A stretch of 29,817 nt of DNA, taken from positions 1 to 29,817 of the forward strand of contig DATDMG010000186.1 of the NCBI GenBank assembly GCA_036518955.1, read 5' to 3'. This stretch comes from DATDMG01 sp036518955. GTDB lineage: Bacteria > Actinomycetota > Actinomycetes > Actinomycetales > Kineosporiaceae. A model generated the notes under the pieces. It ran no database searches. It saw nothing but the letters and a program-made list of their open reading frames with translations, and was not told the DNA's origin. Below, in pieces: positions 1-7,884 of the stretch; within the stretch, counting starts at the first letter, position 1; each line of letters opens with the position of its first letter. The position numbers and the translations under genes were made by a program.

Positions 1-88
1 CACGGCCGCGGAGCCCCGGCCGGACCACCTGACGCCCTCGCCGGCCGGCGAGGGCGTCAGGTGGTCCGGCCGGGGCTCCGCGGCCGTG
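1..88. repeat. Perfect 88-bp palindrome (44-bp arms, no spacer)
   Basis: Bases 1-44 are the exact reverse complement of bases 45-88, with the centre at CCGG/CCGG. It lies 4 bp beyond the stop codon of the minus-strand membrane protein gene, so it could act as its transcription terminator, although no T-tract is visible inside the window. A 44-bp stem with no loop is far longer than a normal intrinsic terminator. Because it begins exactly at base 1, it might also be a fold-back artefact at a contig end, or continue beyond the window. What is seen is the symmetry; the role is inferred. Confidence 0.9.
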
Positions 89-92
89 CCGT

Positions 93-488
93 TCAGGCGT
101 GAGCCCTCTCACGGTCCTCGCCGAGCAGGCGACTCACGGCCATCGCGACGAGGGCGACCACGAGCGCGGCCAGGATCGTCGACCAGAGGAACGGTCCGGA
201 GCGGAACTCCACGCCCGCCTTGCCCGCGAGCCACCCGGCGACCTTGAGCATGGCCGCGTTCACCACGAGCGCCATCAGCCCGAAGGTCAGCAGGTACAGG
301 CACCCGGTGACGAACGTGACCAGCGGCTTGAGGACGGCGTTGACCACGGCCAGTGCGGCCCCGACGACGAGCAGCGCGACCACCGACTCGGCCGGCGTGC
401 TGGCCGTGATCGAGACTCCCGGGACGATCAGCGTGGCCACCCAGACCGCGACGGCGTTCGCCACGACGTTGGCGAGGAGGCTGAACAT
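93..488 (-). CDS. Small membrane protein, phage holin family (PF04020-like)
   Basis: The product is 131 residues and almost entirely hydrophobic, with about four membrane helices: roughly residues 5-25, 30-52, 58-80 and 100-122. A conserved-looking segment around residues 40-50 (VNAVLKPLV) and the C-terminal charged tail match the small 'phage holin family' or TMEM-like membrane proteins widespread in actinobacteria, which are not phage genes and have no established function. The reading frame is open further upstream to 827, but that part is arginine-rich and lies antisense to the regulator gene. The ATG at 488 has a GAGGA ribosome site about 8 bp upstream, which supports this start. The stop codon lies 4 bp from the 88-bp palindrome. 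Confidence 0.82.
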   Translation of the reverse strand: MFSLLANVVANAVAVWVATLIVPGVSITASTPAESVVALLVVGAALAVVNAVLKPLVTFVTGCLYLLTFGLMALVVNAAMLKVAGWLAGKAGVEFRSGPFLWSTILAALVVALVAMAVSRLLGEDRERAHA

Positions 489-682
489 GCCCAGATCCTC
501 GCACGCGCGCCGACGTCCCCTCGATGGGGGTAACCCGCGATGATCGAGCTCGCCCAGCACGAGGTGATCAGGATCCTGGGCTGCCTGGCCGGCAGCGAAC
601 TTTTCGGCAGTCGGCATCCGTCGGCAGGGCATCGCGAGTCGGCACGGACCGACGGCCGTGGCCAGCCGCGAACGCGAAGGCG

Positions 683-1393
683 TCAGGGCGAACCGGCCGG
701 CCGCGGAGCGTCGCCGCCCGACAGCCGGTGGGCGGCATCGCCGGCCGCGGTCATCACGGCCGTCGGTATCGCCGGGTCCGAGAGCTCGGCACCGAGCTGG
801 ACGATGCCGATGCTCGCCGTGGACCACTCCGACGTCCGGATCGGGGATGCGACGCCCAGCGCCCCGGCCTGCAGGGCTCCGGTGCTGAGCGCGTACCCGG
901 TGCGGCGGGCCAGCACGACGGCTTCCGGATCGTCGGCGGAGGCGGGTCGGCCGGCGAGGATGGCGACGCCGTCGGCCCCGACGGGGAGCGGGTGGCGGGA
1001 CCCTTGTCGGACGGCGAGGTGGAACGTGCTCTCGGGAGGTTCCTCGGCCAGCAGGATCAGGGCCTGGTCGCCGTCCGCGATGCTCAGGATCGCGGTGCTG
1101 TTCGTGGCGCGACTGAGCCGGCGCAGGATCGGCAGCACGATGGACTGCAGACTCGGCCGGAGGCGGCTGGCGAGCTCCGCCACGCCGATGCCGAGCACGT
1201 AGCGGGTATCGGTCCGCCCGACCAGGCGGTGTGCCTCGAGCGTCCGCAGCAGCCGGTAGACGACGGCCCTCGCCGTGGAGAGCTGGTCGGCGATCTCGGC
1301 GGCGGTCAATCCGTCAATGTGCGTGGCCAGCAGCGACAGTACGGTGAGGCCACGGTCAAGGGTCTGTGAAGTTTCGCCTACCGGCGAGCTCAT
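683..1393 (-). CDS. IclR-family transcriptional regulator
   Basis: A DNA-binding regulator of 236 residues. The N-terminus has the usual IclR opening (SQTLDRGLTVLSLLA at about residues 8-22) followed by a winged helix-turn-helix in which LTAAEIADQL is the first helix, and a recognition segment ending in YRLLRTLEAHRLV. The rest, from about residue 75, is the effector-binding domain (YVLGIGVAELA, later HPLPVGADGVAILAG). An alternative ATG at 1426 would add 11 residues; 1393 is chosen because it is preceded by GAAAGG and gives the usual short N-terminus. It is divergent from the aldehyde dehydrogenase gene at 1629, and IclR proteins commonly control adjacent catabolic operons, so it probably regulates the genes to its right. 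The ligand is unknown. Confidence 0.9.
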   Translation of the reverse strand: MSSPVGETSQTLDRGLTVLSLLATHIDGLTAAEIADQLSTARAVVYRLLRTLEAHRLVGRTDTRYVLGIGVAELASRLRPSLQSIVLPILRRLSRATNSTAILSIADGDQALILLAEEPPESTFHLAVRQGSRHPLPVGADGVAILAGRPASADDPEAVVLARRTGYALSTGALQAGALGVASPIRTSEWSTASIGIVQLGAELSDPAIPTAVMTAAGDAAHRLSGGDAPRPAGSP

Positions 1394-1566
1394 CGCGCCT
1401 TTCTTCGGCCCGTCTGCGTAGTGCATCAGCGATCACCTGCCTGATCGTGCGAATCGGTTCCGGGTCGATCGCATCGTGGTCTAGCACATCCTGCCGTTCG
1501 ACACGCTCGGTAGCGCACTGCGTACCCGCGAGTCCCGGACCGCGAGGAGGTTCCGTGTCGTGGCGG

Positions 1567-1595
1567 TTGACGGCAGGACCCGTCCGACATAGCGT
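1567..1595 (+). promoter_or_regulatory. Predicted promoter of the catabolic operon
   Basis: TTGACG at 1567-1572 and TAGCGT at 1590-1595 are separated by exactly 17 bp, which matches a housekeeping actinobacterial promoter (TTGAC / TANNNT). Transcription would begin near 1602, giving a leader of about 27 nt before the ATG at 1629, where no strong ribosome site is visible. Prediction from sequence only. Confidence 0.6.
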
Positions 1596-1603
1596 ACGGC
1601 TAT
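1589..1603. promoter_or_regulatory. Inverted repeat over the -10 box, candidate IclR operator
   Basis: ATAGC, GTACG, GCTAT: two 5-bp arms in perfect inverted symmetry around a 5-bp spacer. The repeat covers the predicted -10 box (1590-1595) and the start site of the aldehyde dehydrogenase promoter. A protein bound here would block transcription, which fits repression by the divergent IclR-family regulator. The link to that regulator is an inference from position. Confidence 0.4.
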
Positions 1604-1628
1604 CGTCCACACAGAACGGTAATCGTAC

Positions 1629-3113
1629 ATGACTCGACGATCGTCCACCGAGGGGCTCGCCCAGAACCTCCCTGCGGCACCGTTCATCGCGGGTCGCTGG
1701 GAGGCGGCTTCGACGTCCCCGACCTTCGATGTGATCGACCCGGTCACCGAACGCACGCTCATCACCGTGTCCGAGGCTGGTGCAACCTCCGTGGACCGTG
1801 CGGTCTCGGCGGCCCGCGAGGCACTGGACGACGGTGAGTGGGGCCGGATGGATGGTGCCGAGCGCGGTCGGCTGTTGAACCGCCTCGCCGACCTCGTGCA
1901 GGAACGCGCCGACGAGATCGCCGACCTGGAGTCCCTCGACGTCGGCAAGCCCGGGATAGAACCACGGATGATCGACGTTCCGCAAGCAATAGCTACGTTC
2001 CGTCACTATGCCGGGTGGGCAGACAAGATCGACGGCCGGTCGACGGTCAGCACGTCCGGATACATGGGGCGCCGGACGCTCAGCTACAGCATCCGTGAGC
2101 CGATCGGCGTCGTTGCCGCCATCATTCCATGGAACTCGCCGACCATGATCGGTTCATGGAAGATCGCGCCCGCGTTGGCGGCGGGGTGCGCCGTCCTCCT
2201 GAAGCCCCCGGAGGACGCGCCGCTGACATCGCTGCTGCTGGCCGGCTTGGCGCAGCAGGCGGGTCTTCCGGCCGGGGCGCTGAGCGTGCTGCCGGGTCGG
2301 GGCCGCACCACGGGGCAACACCTGATCGAGCATCCGGGAGTGGACAAGATCTCCTTTACCGGCAGCCCGGAAACCGGGCGGATCGTCACCGCCGCCGCCG
2401 CCGAAGGCTTCCGACCGGTCACCCTGGAGCTGGGCGGCAAGAGTCCGCAGATCGTCTTCGCCGACGCCGACCTGGATCAGGCGGCCGACGGGGTGGCACT
2501 GGGCATCTTCGCCAACCAGGGTGAGGTGTGCGCCGCCGGTAGTCGCATCCTCGTGCAGCGCCGGGTGTACGCCGACTTCGTCGACCGGCTGGCGGCGCGG
2601 GCCGCCAAGATCGTACTCGGCGACCCCTTCGACCCGGGGACCACGATGGGGGCCCTGATCAACTCCCAGCAGCTGACGAAGGTGCTGCGCTACATCGACA
2701 TCGGGCGCGAGCAGGGTGCCCGCCTGGTCACCGGCGGCGGCCGCCCGGACCGCGCGGGCTACTTCGTGGAGCCGACCCTCTTCGCGGATGCGACCACCAC
2801 GATGACCATCGCGCAGGAGGAGATCTTCGGTCCGGTCGGCACGATCATTCCGTTCGACGACGAGCAGCACGCGATCGGCATCGCCAACGACAGCAGGTAC
2901 GCACTCGCGGCCACGTTGTGGACCGCTGACCTCGGCCGGGCCCACACCGTGGCCCGGCTGGTCAAGGCAGGGGCGGTCGCGGTCAACGGGTGGTCCCCGC
3001 TGGACCCCCGACTGCCGTGGGGCGGTTCCAAGCTCAGCGGACACGGGCGTGAGCTCAGCTGGGCCGGGATCGAGGCCAACACCCAGGAGAAGACCGTCAC
3101 CGTCATCCTGTGA
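1629..3113 (+). CDS. NAD(P)-dependent aldehyde dehydrogenase (ALDH superfamily), first copy
   Basis: Predicted to oxidise an aldehyde to its carboxylic acid in the cytosol. The 494-residue length is normal for the family. Key residues are visible: Asn169 in PWNSP, the general base Glu267 in ELGGKSP, the nucleophile Cys301 in GEVCAAGSR, and EEIFGPV near the C-terminus. It is the first gene of the run that diverges from the IclR regulator and has its own predicted promoter. A second ALDH lies at 5496; the two are clearly different in sequence (for example GEVCAAG versus GQTCTAG), so this is not a recent duplication and they probably act on different aldehydes. The substrate cannot be told from sequence. 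Confidence 0.95.
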   Translation: MTRRSSTEGLAQNLPAAPFIAGRWEAASTSPTFDVIDPVTERTLITVSEAGATSVDRAVSAAREALDDGEWGRMDGAERGRLLNRLADLVQERADEIADLESLDVGKPGIEPRMIDVPQAIATFRHYAGWADKIDGRSTVSTSGYMGRRTLSYSIREPIGVVAAIIPWNSPTMIGSWKIAPALAAGCAVLLKPPEDAPLTSLLLAGLAQQAGLPAGALSVLPGRGRTTGQHLIEHPGVDKISFTGSPETGRIVTAAAAEGFRPVTLELGGKSPQIVFADADLDQAADGVALGIFANQGEVCAAGSRILVQRRVYADFVDRLAARAAKIVLGDPFDPGTTMGALINSQQLTKVLRYIDIGREQGARLVTGGGRPDRAGYFVEPTLFADATTTMTIAQEEIFGPVGTIIPFDDEQHAIGIANDSRYALAATLWTADLGRAHTVARLVKAGAVAVNGWSPLDPRLPWGGSKLSGHGRELSWAGIEANTQEKTVTVIL

Positions 3114-3214
3114 CCCCAGATCCGTTGCACCCCGTGGGCGCCGGTCCGGTGACGCCGGACCCGTGCCTGTGACAGCAGACCATCAACCGCCTGGTAGGAA
3201 AGGAAGACACCCGG

Positions 3215-3850
3215 ATGTCCACCCGTGTGCTCGTTGCGTACTACAGCGCGACCGGTTCGGTGCATCGGCTCGCTCTCGCCGTCGCCGCCGGAGCGGAATC
3301 GGCCGGCGCCGAGGTTCGCCTGCGCCGGGTCGCCGAGCTCGCCCCGCCCGAGGCGATCGCCGCGAACGCGGACTGGGCCAGGCACCGGCGGGAGACCGAC
3401 CCCGAGGTGACGCTGGCCAGCGTGGACGATCTGGAATGGGCCGACGGTTACGCCTTCGGTACACCGACTCGTTACGGCGCCCCGGCGTCCCAGCTGAAGC
3501 AGTTCCTCGACTCCGCCGGCCGGCTCTGGCAGGAAGGGAAGCTGGCGGACAAGCCGGTGACGGCGTTCGTCTCCTCCGCCGAGCGGCACGGCGGTCAGGA
3601 GTCGACAATCCTCTCCCTCAACAACGTCTTCTACCACTGGGGCTGCCTGATCCTCCCGGTGGGGTACACCGATGACGTCGTCTTCGCCGCCGGTGGAAAT
3701 CCCTACGGGACGTCGTGGCCGGCGGGATTCCCGTCCACCATGCCGGACGAGGCCGCCCTGACCTGCGCCCGCTACCAGGGCACCCGGCTCGCGCACTTCA
3801 CCCAGGTCCTGGCGGCCGCTCGGTTGCAGACGCAGTCCACGGCGGAGTAA
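3215..3850 (+). CDS. WrbA-like flavodoxin-fold NAD(P)H:quinone oxidoreductase
   Basis: A 211-residue FMN-binding protein. The phosphate-binding loop is YYSATGSVHRLA at about residues 9-20, followed by GAEVRLRRV. The middle has the WrbA signatures GTPTRYG, QLKQFLDSAGRLW and SSAERHGGQEST. WrbA proteins reduce quinones by two electrons, preventing redox cycling. In a cluster with an aromatic hydroxylase it may keep catechol-derived quinones reduced (inference). The ATG at 3215 is preceded by a purine-rich ribosome site (AGGAAAGGAAG). It is separated by about 100 bp from the ALDH before it and the ThDP enzyme after it; both gaps lack obvious terminators, so cotranscription is likely. Confidence 0.88.
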   Translation: MSTRVLVAYYSATGSVHRLALAVAAGAESAGAEVRLRRVAELAPPEAIAANADWARHRRETDPEVTLASVDDLEWADGYAFGTPTRYGAPASQLKQFLDSAGRLWQEGKLADKPVTAFVSSAERHGGQESTILSLNNVFYHWGCLILPVGYTDDVVFAAGGNPYGTSWPAGFPSTMPDEAALTCARYQGTRLAHFTQVLAAARLQTQSTAE

Positions 3851-3948
3851 GCGTCCGCCTCCGTTCGCCCTGGTCCCTGGCACGCGTTCGCGCAGGGGAT
3901 GCCACCGTCCGATGGGCCTGTCGGCCGTGCACTTTCCAAGGAGGAACA

Positions 3949-5499
3949 GTGGGCTCCGGTTCCGTCACGGGTGCAGAGGCACTCCTTCTCGCCGTCCGCG
4001 ACGGCGGGGTCGATGTGTGCTTCGCCAACCCGGGTACCACGGAGATGCCGCTGGTGGCCGCCCTGGACCGGGTCCCGGGAATGCGTGCCGTGCTCGGACT
4101 GCAGGAGAACGTGTGCACCGGCGCGGCCGACGGTTTCGCCCGGATCGCCGACCGACCGGCGATAACGGTGCTCCACCTGGGGCCTGGCCTGGCGAACGGG
4201 CTGGCCAACCTGCACAACGCCCGACGCGCCCGCACTCCGCTGGTGAACGTGGTTGGTGATCACACCAGTTGGCACCTTCCCTTCGACGCGCCGCTGACGT
4301 CGGACATCGCGGCCCTGGCCGCGACCGTCGGCACCGTGCACACGGTCGGCGGCCGCGGCGAGATCGGCCTACGGACGCGTCAGGCACTGGACGACGCGTG
4401 TCGGCTGCTCGGGGTGTCGACGGTCATCGTGCCGGCCGACCACCAACAGGTGAGCGCGCCGGAACCGGCGGGACCACCCGCCGTGCGACCCTCGAGGCCG
4501 CCGGTGGGCCCGGACCAGGTGACCTCCACCGCGGCCCGGCTCCGCGCGGGCGGACGGGCGGTGGTCCTGCTCGGGGGCAATGCCCTGACGCGCTCCGGGC
4601 AGGAGGCTGCGGCGCGGATCGCGGTCGGGACGGGGGCGCAGCTGTACTGCGAGACGTTCCCCGCCCGAGTGGAACGCGGCGGGGGGCTCCCCGCTGTCGA
4701 CCGCCTCCCGTACTTCCCCGAAGTCGCGCTGGCCGCGCTGCAGGACGCCGAGGTCGTCGTGACCGCGGGTGCCGGTGACCCGATCGCCTACTTCGGCTAC
4801 GACGGCCTGCCGAGCAGCCTCGCCCGCCCCGCGCAGCTGTGCCGACTGGCGCTGCCGCACCAGGACGCCGAGCAGGCGTTGGTGGAGCTGGCGGCGCTGG
4901 TCGGCGCGGAAGGCGGCTGCGAGCCCTGCCCCCAGATCGACCTGCCCCCGGACGATGCGCCGCTGACCGGCCAGGTCGTCGGCGCGGTCGTCGCCGCCGA
5001 ACTCCCGGACGGCGCGATCGTGTCGGTGGAGGGCGGCACGAGCGGCTACCCGTTCTTCACCGTCTCCGCGGCCGCTCCGGCGCATACCGTCCTGACGAAC
5101 ACCGGCGGCGCGATCGGGCAGGGTCTTCCGTGCGCCCTGGGCGCCGCCATCGCGGCGCCCGACCGTCCGGTGATCGCCTTGCAGTCGGACGGCAGCGCCC
5201 TCTACACCGCGCAGTCCCTGTGGACGATGGGCCGGGAGCGCTGCAACGTCACGGTGCTCATCGCCGCGAACCATGCCTACGGCGTGCTGCGCACCGAACT
5301 GCGGCGGCACGGCACCACCCAGTGCGGACCGCAGGCGTCCGCCCTGACCAGCCTGAGCGATCCGCCCCTCGATTGGGTGGCGCTGGCCCGGGGGTTCGGG
5401 GTCCCGGCCACTCGAGCGGGTTGCGTCGGGCAGTTGCGACAGTCCCTGACCGAGGCCGGCAACACCGACGGCCCCTTCCTCGTCGAGATGGCGCTATGA
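3949..5499 (+). CDS. ThDP-dependent decarboxylase/lyase (benzoylformate decarboxylase / acetolactate synthase family)
   Basis: A 516-residue enzyme of the thiamine-diphosphate superfamily. The catalytic Glu is E53 in LQENVCTGAADGFAR. The cofactor-binding motif starts at SDGS (Asp414) and ends at Asn441 in AANHAYG, the normal spacing for Mg-ThDP binding. N-terminal pyrimidine-binding, central and C-terminal PP-binding domains are all present. The GTG at 3949 has an excellent ribosome site (AAGGAGGA); the frame upstream of it is open but lacks family similarity. Placement directly before an aldehyde dehydrogenase (4-bp overlap) recalls the mandelate route, where benzoylformate decarboxylase produces an aldehyde that is then oxidised, so a 2-oxoacid decarboxylase or 2-hydroxyacyl lyase role is more likely than acetolactate synthesis. 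The specific substrate is inference. Confidence 0.88.
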   Translation: MGSGSVTGAEALLLAVRDGGVDVCFANPGTTEMPLVAALDRVPGMRAVLGLQENVCTGAADGFARIADRPAITVLHLGPGLANGLANLHNARRARTPLVNVVGDHTSWHLPFDAPLTSDIAALAATVGTVHTVGGRGEIGLRTRQALDDACRLLGVSTVIVPADHQQVSAPEPAGPPAVRPSRPPVGPDQVTSTAARLRAGGRAVVLLGGNALTRSGQEAAARIAVGTGAQLYCETFPARVERGGGLPAVDRLPYFPEVALAALQDAEVVVTAGAGDPIAYFGYDGLPSSLARPAQLCRLALPHQDAEQALVELAALVGAEGGCEPCPQIDLPPDDAPLTGQVVGAVVAAELPDGAIVSVEGGTSGYPFFTVSAAAPAHTVLTNTGGAIGQGLPCALGAAIAAPDRPVIALQSDGSALYTAQSLWTMGRERCNVTVLIAANHAYGVLRTELRRHGTTQCGPQASALTSLSDPPLDWVALARGFGVPATRAGCVGQLRQSLTEAGNTDGPFLVEMAL

Positions 5500-7025
5500 C
5501 CACCACAGTCGTTCCTTTCCTCCCACCGTCCATGCCTGACGACGTGATGTCGTTCCTGGCCCGCGATCACGGGCTGCTCATCGGCGGTCGATGGATGCCC
5601 GCCCAGGCGTCCGAAAGCCTCATCTGCGTCAACCCCGCCACCGGGCAACCCCTGGCCAAGGTGGCCCGCGGCACCGCGGCTGACGTCGACCGGGCCGTGG
5701 CCTCCGCACGGAAGGCGCTGGCGCACCCGGCCTGGCGCGACCTGTCACCCCTCCAGCGTGGAGAACTCCTGCATCGACTGGCCCAACTCGTCGAGGACCA
5801 CGCCGACGAACTAGCCCTGATCGAGTCGCTCGACAACGGCAAGCCGATCACTGTGGCCCGCACCGTCGACGTCGGGACGACCGTCAAGCTGTTCCGGTAC
5901 TTCTCCGGCTGGCCGAGCAAGTTCGAGGGCAGCACCATCCCGGTGTCTCCCCGTGACGGCCGGAGGATCCTCAACTACACGCTGCACGAGCCCGTCGGCG
6001 TGGTGGGTGCCATCGTGCCCTGGAACTTCCCGGTGTCCATGGCCGCGTGGAAGCTGGCCCCCGCGTTGGCGATGGGCAACACCGTCGTGCTGAAGCCTGC
6101 CGAGGAGACGTCGCTGTCCACCCTTCGGCTGGCCGAACTCGTGCAGGAGGCAGGCTTCCCACCCGGCGTGGTGAACGTGGTGACCGGCGAGGGCGCCGTC
6201 GTCGGCGCGGCGATCGCGGCCCATCCGCAGGTGGCCAAGGTGGCCTTCACCGGGTCCACCGAGGTGGGGCGCCTCATCGCGACGGCCGCGGTGGGCAATC
6301 TGAAGAAGGTTTCGCTCGAGCTCGGCGGGAAGTCCCCGCACATCGTTCTCCCGGACGCCGACCCGCACGCCGTCGCCGAGGCGGCCGCCGAGGCCATCTT
6401 CTTCAACCAGGGCCAGACCTGCACCGCTGGATCGCGGCTGTACGTGCACGAACGGGTCTACGACGACGTGATGTCCGCGCTCGTGGACCGCGCCCGGCGG
6501 ATCGTGGTCGGCCCCGGGTACGAGCCGGCGACCCAGATGGGGCCCCTGGTGTCCCAGCGGCAGCTGACCAGGGTCCGGTCCTACATCGAGTCCGGGCTGA
6601 GCCAGGGTGCGGTCCTGCAGACCGGGGGGTCACGACCGCCTGATCTGGCGGAGCCGTACGCCGGCGGCTTCTTCCTCGAACCGACGGTGTTCGTCGAGAC
6701 CGATCACGCCATGCGGGTCGTCCGCGAGGAGATCTTCGGCCCGGTCCTCGTCGCGATGCGTTGGAGCGACGTCGACGACCTGGTCGACAAGGCCAACGAC
6801 TCCCCGTACGGGCTCGCCGCCGGCATCTGGACCAACGACCTCACCCAGGCGCACCGCCTCGCCGCGGCGATCAGAGCCGGAACGATCTGGATCAACTGCT
6901 ACAACCTCACCGATCCGGCGTCGCCGTTCGGCGGCTACAAGGAATCGGGCTGGGGTCGCGAGATGGGTCGCGACGTCCTGCACCACTACACCGAGACCAA
7001 GAGTGTGTGGGTGAATCTGACATGA
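5496..7025 (+). CDS. NAD(P)-dependent aldehyde dehydrogenase, second copy
   Basis: A 509-residue ALDH with Asn177 in PWNFP, general base Glu275 in ELGGKSP, nucleophile Cys309 in GQTCTAGSR, and EEIFGPVLV. It resembles the betaine/aromatic aldehyde dehydrogenase branch (WVNL ending, GGYKESGWGRE). The ATG overlaps the upstream stop as ATGA, so translation is coupled to the ThDP enzyme; an alternative ATG further in (MPDDVM) would shorten it by about 17 residues. The coupling suggests it removes the aldehyde released by the decarboxylase. Its own stop overlaps the start of the SDR gene, also as ATGA. Confidence 0.95.
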   Translation: MTTTVVPFLPPSMPDDVMSFLARDHGLLIGGRWMPAQASESLICVNPATGQPLAKVARGTAADVDRAVASARKALAHPAWRDLSPLQRGELLHRLAQLVEDHADELALIESLDNGKPITVARTVDVGTTVKLFRYFSGWPSKFEGSTIPVSPRDGRRILNYTLHEPVGVVGAIVPWNFPVSMAAWKLAPALAMGNTVVLKPAEETSLSTLRLAELVQEAGFPPGVVNVVTGEGAVVGAAIAAHPQVAKVAFTGSTEVGRLIATAAVGNLKKVSLELGGKSPHIVLPDADPHAVAEAAAEAIFFNQGQTCTAGSRLYVHERVYDDVMSALVDRARRIVVGPGYEPATQMGPLVSQRQLTRVRSYIESGLSQGAVLQTGGSRPPDLAEPYAGGFFLEPTVFVETDHAMRVVREEIFGPVLVAMRWSDVDDLVDKANDSPYGLAAGIWTNDLTQAHRLAAAIRAGTIWINCYNLTDPASPFGGYKESGWGREMGRDVLHHYTETKSVWVNLT

Positions 7026-7819
7026 TCGAACGGGACGCATTTGCTGGGCAGGTCGCTATCGTCACCGGCGGCGGCCAGGGCATCGGCAAGGCGATCGCCC
7101 GGGCCCTGCTGCAGGGCGGTGCGACCGTCGTCATCGCCGCCCGGCGGATGGCGGTGCTGGAGCGCACGGCCGAGGAGCTCTCCGCCCAGCACGGCGGGGA
7201 CGTCGTCCCGATTGCCGCCGACACCACGGACAGCGAGTCGGTGGACGCCCTGGCCGAGCGAGCCGCGGCTCTCGGCCGGCTCGCGGTCCTGGTCAACGGC
7301 GCCGCCGCGCCCGCCGGGCTGGTCCGGAACGACATCGCGGACGTCGACCCCGAGGCCCTGCTCAGTGACCTCAACACCAAGGTGGTCGGTTACTTCCGGT
7401 GCGTCAAAGCGGTGGCGCCGTTCATGCGCGGCAACCATTACGGCCGGATCGTCAACATCGGAGGGCTGACCGGTCGGTCGAGTCATGCCCTGTCCGGGAT
7501 GCGCAATCTCGCCGTCGTGCACATGACCAAGGCGCTGTCCGACCAACTCGGTCCGGACGGGATCACGATCAACACCATTCATCCGGGCGTGATCGAGACC
7601 GAGCACATCCACGAGCTGTACGCCAAGAACGCCGCGGCGGAGGGCATCACGCCCCAGCAGGTGGAGCTCAATTTCATCGCCCAGACTCCGATCCGCCGAG
7701 TGATCGACCCCGCCGAGGTGGCGAACCTCGTCTGCTTCCTCGCCTCACCCGCGGCGGGTGCCATCACCGGTGAATCGCTGGGCATCGACGGCGGAATGAC
7801 CCGCGGCATCTTCCTGTAG
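7022..7819 (+). CDS. SDR-fold protein lacking the catalytic Tyr and Lys
   Basis: A 265-residue Rossmann-fold protein of the short-chain dehydrogenase/reductase superfamily. The nucleotide-binding motif TGGGQGIG is intact at residues 15-22, NGAA replaces the usual NNAG near residue 92, and HPGVIET follows at about 187-193. The active site is unusual: where classical members have Ser and YxxxK, this protein reads VNIGGLTG and later SGMRNLAVVHMTK; aligned on the following TKAL, Tyr becomes Ser158 and Lys becomes Asn162, and there is no Tyr between residues 145 and 195. It may belong to a divergent subfamily with other chemistry, or a non-catalytic role. Coupled by ATGA overlap to the ALDH before it. 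Confidence 0.88.
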   Translation: MIERDAFAGQVAIVTGGGQGIGKAIARALLQGGATVVIAARRMAVLERTAEELSAQHGGDVVPIAADTTDSESVDALAERAAALGRLAVLVNGAAAPAGLVRNDIADVDPEALLSDLNTKVVGYFRCVKAVAPFMRGNHYGRIVNIGGLTGRSSHALSGMRNLAVVHMTKALSDQLGPDGITINTIHPGVIETEHIHELYAKNAAAEGITPQQVELNFIAQTPIRRVIDPAEVANLVCFLASPAAGAITGESLGIDGGMTRGIFL

Positions 7820-7884
7820 CCCAGCGTCCGCGTCCTGCTGATGAGCAGTTCCGGCAGCAGATCATCACTGAAGGGAGGCCCTCC

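Noticed and set aside
489..682. Possible gene between the membrane protein and the IclR regulator
   Set aside because: Open frames here are continuations of antisense frames with no good start or family features.
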